From positions 1 through 9,881 of the forward strand of contig QAKS01000014.1 of the NCBI GenBank assembly GCA_003343685.1: a DNA stretch of 9,881 nt, in the 5' to 3' direction. How positions within the stretch are numbered: the first letter of the stretch is position 1; the number at the start of each line of letters is the position of its first letter. Both the position numbers and the translations under genes were made by a program. Below, piece by piece: positions 8,801-9,881 of the stretch. The notes below the pieces were generated by a model. The model did no database searches and was not told the DNA's origin. It saw only the letters and a list, made by a program, of their open reading frames with translations. The DNA comes from Clostridiales bacterium. GTDB taxonomy: Bacteria > Bacillota > Clostridia > Christensenellales > Christensenellaceae.

Positions 8801-9421
8801 AAAGTGGAGGACGGACAGGAAATAGAAGCGGGCGACCCGCTGACCGAGGGCTCCATCAATCCGAGTGACATTCTGCGGATCAAGGGCGTCAAGGGCGTTG
8901 AGGAATATCTCTTAAAAGAGGTGCAGCTCGTTTACCGCATGCAGGGCGTTGAAATATCCGATAAGCACTTGGAGATTATCATACGCCAGATGCTCAGAAA
9001 GTGCCGCATCGATGACGCGGGAGATACCGACCTGCTGACAGGCGAGATGGTGGATATGTATCGCTTTGAGCAGGAGAACGAGCGCATGGAACGGGAGGGC
9101 AAACGTCCCGCTGTCGCCAGCCGCGTCCTGCTGGGTATCACGAAGGCTTCGCTTTCCACAGATTCGTTCCTGTCGGCGGCGTCGTTCCAGGAGACGACGA
9201 GAGTACTCACCGACGCGGCGATCAAGGGTAAGGTGGATCCGCTGACGGGCCTCAAGGAGAATATTATCATCGGAAAACTGATTCCTGCCGGAACGGGCAT
9301 GAAGCGGTATAAGAATATAGACGTGATCCGAAACATTGAGAACGAGGATATTGTCGCCCAGTTCCTGGAGCAGGAGGCCGCAGAGGGTGCCGAAAGCCCG
9401 GCGGACAGCGCTGCCGAATAA
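5828..9421 (+). CDS. rpoC: DNA-directed RNA polymerase subunit beta'
   Basis: Beta' subunit, which holds the catalytic magnesium. It has 1197 residues, close to B. subtilis RpoC. The N-terminal zinc site uses C60, C62, C75 and C78. NADFDGDQM at 448-456 supplies the Mg-binding D450, D452 and D454. A second zinc site uses C795, C874, C881 and C884. The bridge helix contains [19 protein letters not shown], and the trigger loop carries M918, R919 and H922, equal to E. coli M932, R933 and H936. The E. coli trigger-loop insert is absent. The start is TTG at 5828: it fits the usual N-terminus ahead of the conserved [13 protein letters not shown], has a strong Shine-Dalgarno, and the in-frame stop at 5792 leaves no upstream ATG. 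L84 occupies the fidaxomicin-sensitizer position. No terminator follows the stop. Confidence 0.99.
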   Translation: MSELSTFDSMQIGLASPEKIREWSRGEVKKPETLNYRTLKPEKDGLFCERIFGPTKDWECHCGRYKRIRHKGVICDKCGVEVTLAKVRRERMGHIELAAPVSHIWYFKGIPSRMGLLLDMSPRALENVLYFASFVVTDPGETPLQYMQLLSDKEYREAQMNYGEDSFKAGMGAEAVKVLLKNVDIEKENEKLRKELETATGQKRVRAIKRLEVVQAFRKSGNKPEWMILDVVPVIPPEIRPMVPLDGGRFATSDLNDLYRRVINRNNRLNRLLLLRAPDIIVRNEKRMLQEAVDALIDNGRRGRPVTGAGNRSLKSLSDMLRGKQGRFRQNLLGKRVDYSGRSVIVVGPDLSMFQCGLPKEMALELFKPFVMKKLVKDDYAHNIKSAKRMVEKVRPEVWDVLEEVIKGHPVLLNRAPTLHRLGIQAFEPVLVEGKAIKLHPLACTAYNADFDGDQMAVHLPLSVEAQSEARFLMLAANNILKPQDGKPVVSPTQDMVIGSYYLTIIKPGAKGEGMYFADPDEAVLAYNTGNIDMQAKINVRVTKKIGEETKTGIIETSAGRIIFNNAIPQDLGYLDRSIPGNELKYEIDEVVGKKQLGKIVDYCFMALGASKTSAVLDKIKAQGFHYSTIGALTVSVSDIIVPEEKKQYIEEANDAIVAIDNQFKKGFLTEAERKENAVRVWSETTDKVTKALQGNMDEFNPINMMANSGARGSINQIRQLAGMRGLMADPNGEIIEIPIKANFREGLSVLEFFISSHGARKGLADTALRTADSGYLTRRLVDVSHNVIVHEDDCFATLGEKIQGITVSDLKSGNGVVESLADRIRGRVTVEDIVHPETGEIIVPRNGLINGIKAMEIEKAGIKEVTIRSLLTCKSEHGVCAKCYGANMATGNPVDIGEAVGVIAAQSIGEPGTQLTMRTFHTGGVAGGDITQGLPRVEELFEARKPRGQAVITEIGGTVSLEDSGKKREITIEPAAGMPKTYSIPYGARLKVEDGQEIEAGDPLTEGSINPSDILRIKGVKGVEEYLLKEVQLVYRMQGVEISDKHLEIIIRQMLRKCRIDDAGDTDLLTGEMVDMYRFEQENERMEREGKRPAVASRVLLGITKASLSTDSFLSAASFQETTRVLTDAAIKGKVDPLTGLKENIIIGKLIPAGTGMKRYKNIDVIRNIENEDIVAQFLEQEAAEGAESPADSAAE

Positions 9422-9444
9422 GGGCGGAAAAAGAGAGGGGACAG

Positions 9445-9881
9445 ATGATCGAGAGAGATAAGAGCTGCCAGTTTTATGGCAGCAACATTTGCGGATATGC
9501 CGGGTCTGAGGGGTGTGAAACGTGCTTTATGAACAACATCTCGGACAAAAACGACGGAAGACAGAGCGCGTATGACGCGTGGCAGATCACGCGCAGCTAT
9601 ATCCCGGATGACGTCGACGAACTGCACACGGGCGGAAAGTGCCGTCTGTGCAGGAAGGACGAACCGAACGATGCAGATTGCTACTGTCTTGTGGATCTGG
9701 CCCATCCCGAGCCGGAGCACAGGAAGGGGATGTTTTTTGGATTCGGCAAAAAGGTGCGCTCAGAGATTGGCTCTATGCTGACGGTTCCGGTGTCGGCCTG
9801 CAGCGAATGCAAGCGCAGGATGCGCATGAAGGACATTACCCAAATCGGTGTATGGCTGCTGATACTGGCAGTTGCGGTGGT
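9445..9881 (+). CDS. Cysteine-rich protein with membrane segment (partial)
   Basis: Open frame from ATG 9445, preceded by GAGAGGGG (9433-9440), running off the window after 145 codons. I do not recognise it. It has CxxC pairs at C24/C27, C66/C69 and C119/C122, a CxC at C79/C81, and single C8 and C16, suggesting zinc-ribbon-like or other metal-binding folds. From residue 131 a hydrophobic run (IGVWLLILAVAV) looks like the start of a membrane helix, so a cytosolic Cys-rich domain anchored to the membrane is likely. It starts 23 nt after rpoC with no terminator between, so it should share the rpoBC transcript. The usual rpoC neighbour, rpsL, does not resemble this protein. Function unknown; the 3' end is missing. 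Confidence 0.8.
   Translation, partial: MIERDKSCQFYGSNICGYAGSEGCETCFMNNISDKNDGRQSAYDAWQITRSYIPDDVDELHTGGKCRLCRKDEPNDADCYCLVDLAHPEPEHRKGMFFGFGKKVRSEIGSMLTVPVSACSECKRRMRMKDITQIGVWLLILAVAV

Noticed and set aside
8932..9720. 262-codon minus-strand frame spanning the rpoC 3' end and the next gene
   Set aside because: It overlaps two plus-strand coding regions, is Ser/Arg-rich and low in complexity, and has no domain signature. Shadow ORF.
1..9881. Mobile element, CRISPR array, tRNA or rRNA
   Set aside because: No transposase, integrase, regular repeat-spacer pattern or RNA-gene signature was seen on either strand. The window is tightly packed with housekeeping genes.

Overview
This window carries the genes for the two large catalytic subunits of RNA polymerase, rpoB (beta) and rpoC (beta'). 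A sodium/solute symporter gene lies upstream, and the first 145 codons of an unrecognised cysteine-rich gene lie downstream. All four genes are on the plus strand. The source looks like a Clostridia-class Firmicute with moderately high GC. RpoB and RpoC have the compact Firmicute architecture: there is no large insert in the beta' trigger loop, RpoC has 1197 residues, and RpoB has an acidic C-terminal tail. The start, linker and motif wording resembles gut commensal clostridia such as Lachnospiraceae or Oscillospiraceae. The family-level placement is inference from remembered proteins, not a search.

Layout: 27-1571 is the symporter. It is followed by a 361-base gap that holds a strong intrinsic terminator (about 1628-1668), an AT-rich stretch, a sigma-A promoter with a perfect -35 (1736-1764) and a leader of about 160 nt for rpoB. 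rpoB (1933-5757) and rpoC (5828-9421) are separated by 70 nt with no visible terminator or promoter, so they are very probably one transcript. Only 23 nt separate rpoC from the downstream gene (9445 to past the end), which should therefore be co-transcribed.

The order departs from the common arrangement rplJ-rplL-rpoB-rpoC-rpsL. A transporter with its own terminator replaces rplJL upstream, and a cysteine-rich putative membrane protein replaces the ribosomal genes immediately downstream. rpoBC here must rely on its own promoter and leader.

Most of the window is conserved housekeeping DNA, and I see no sign of a novel defence, mobile or biosynthetic system. The points most worth a second look are: a very acidic, internally repeated RpoB tail of 117 residues; leucine at the beta' position known as the fidaxomicin sensitizer; the rpoB leader with its overlapping out-of-frame ORF, tiny ORF and repeated GGGTAT motif; and the unknown gene coupled to rpoC.
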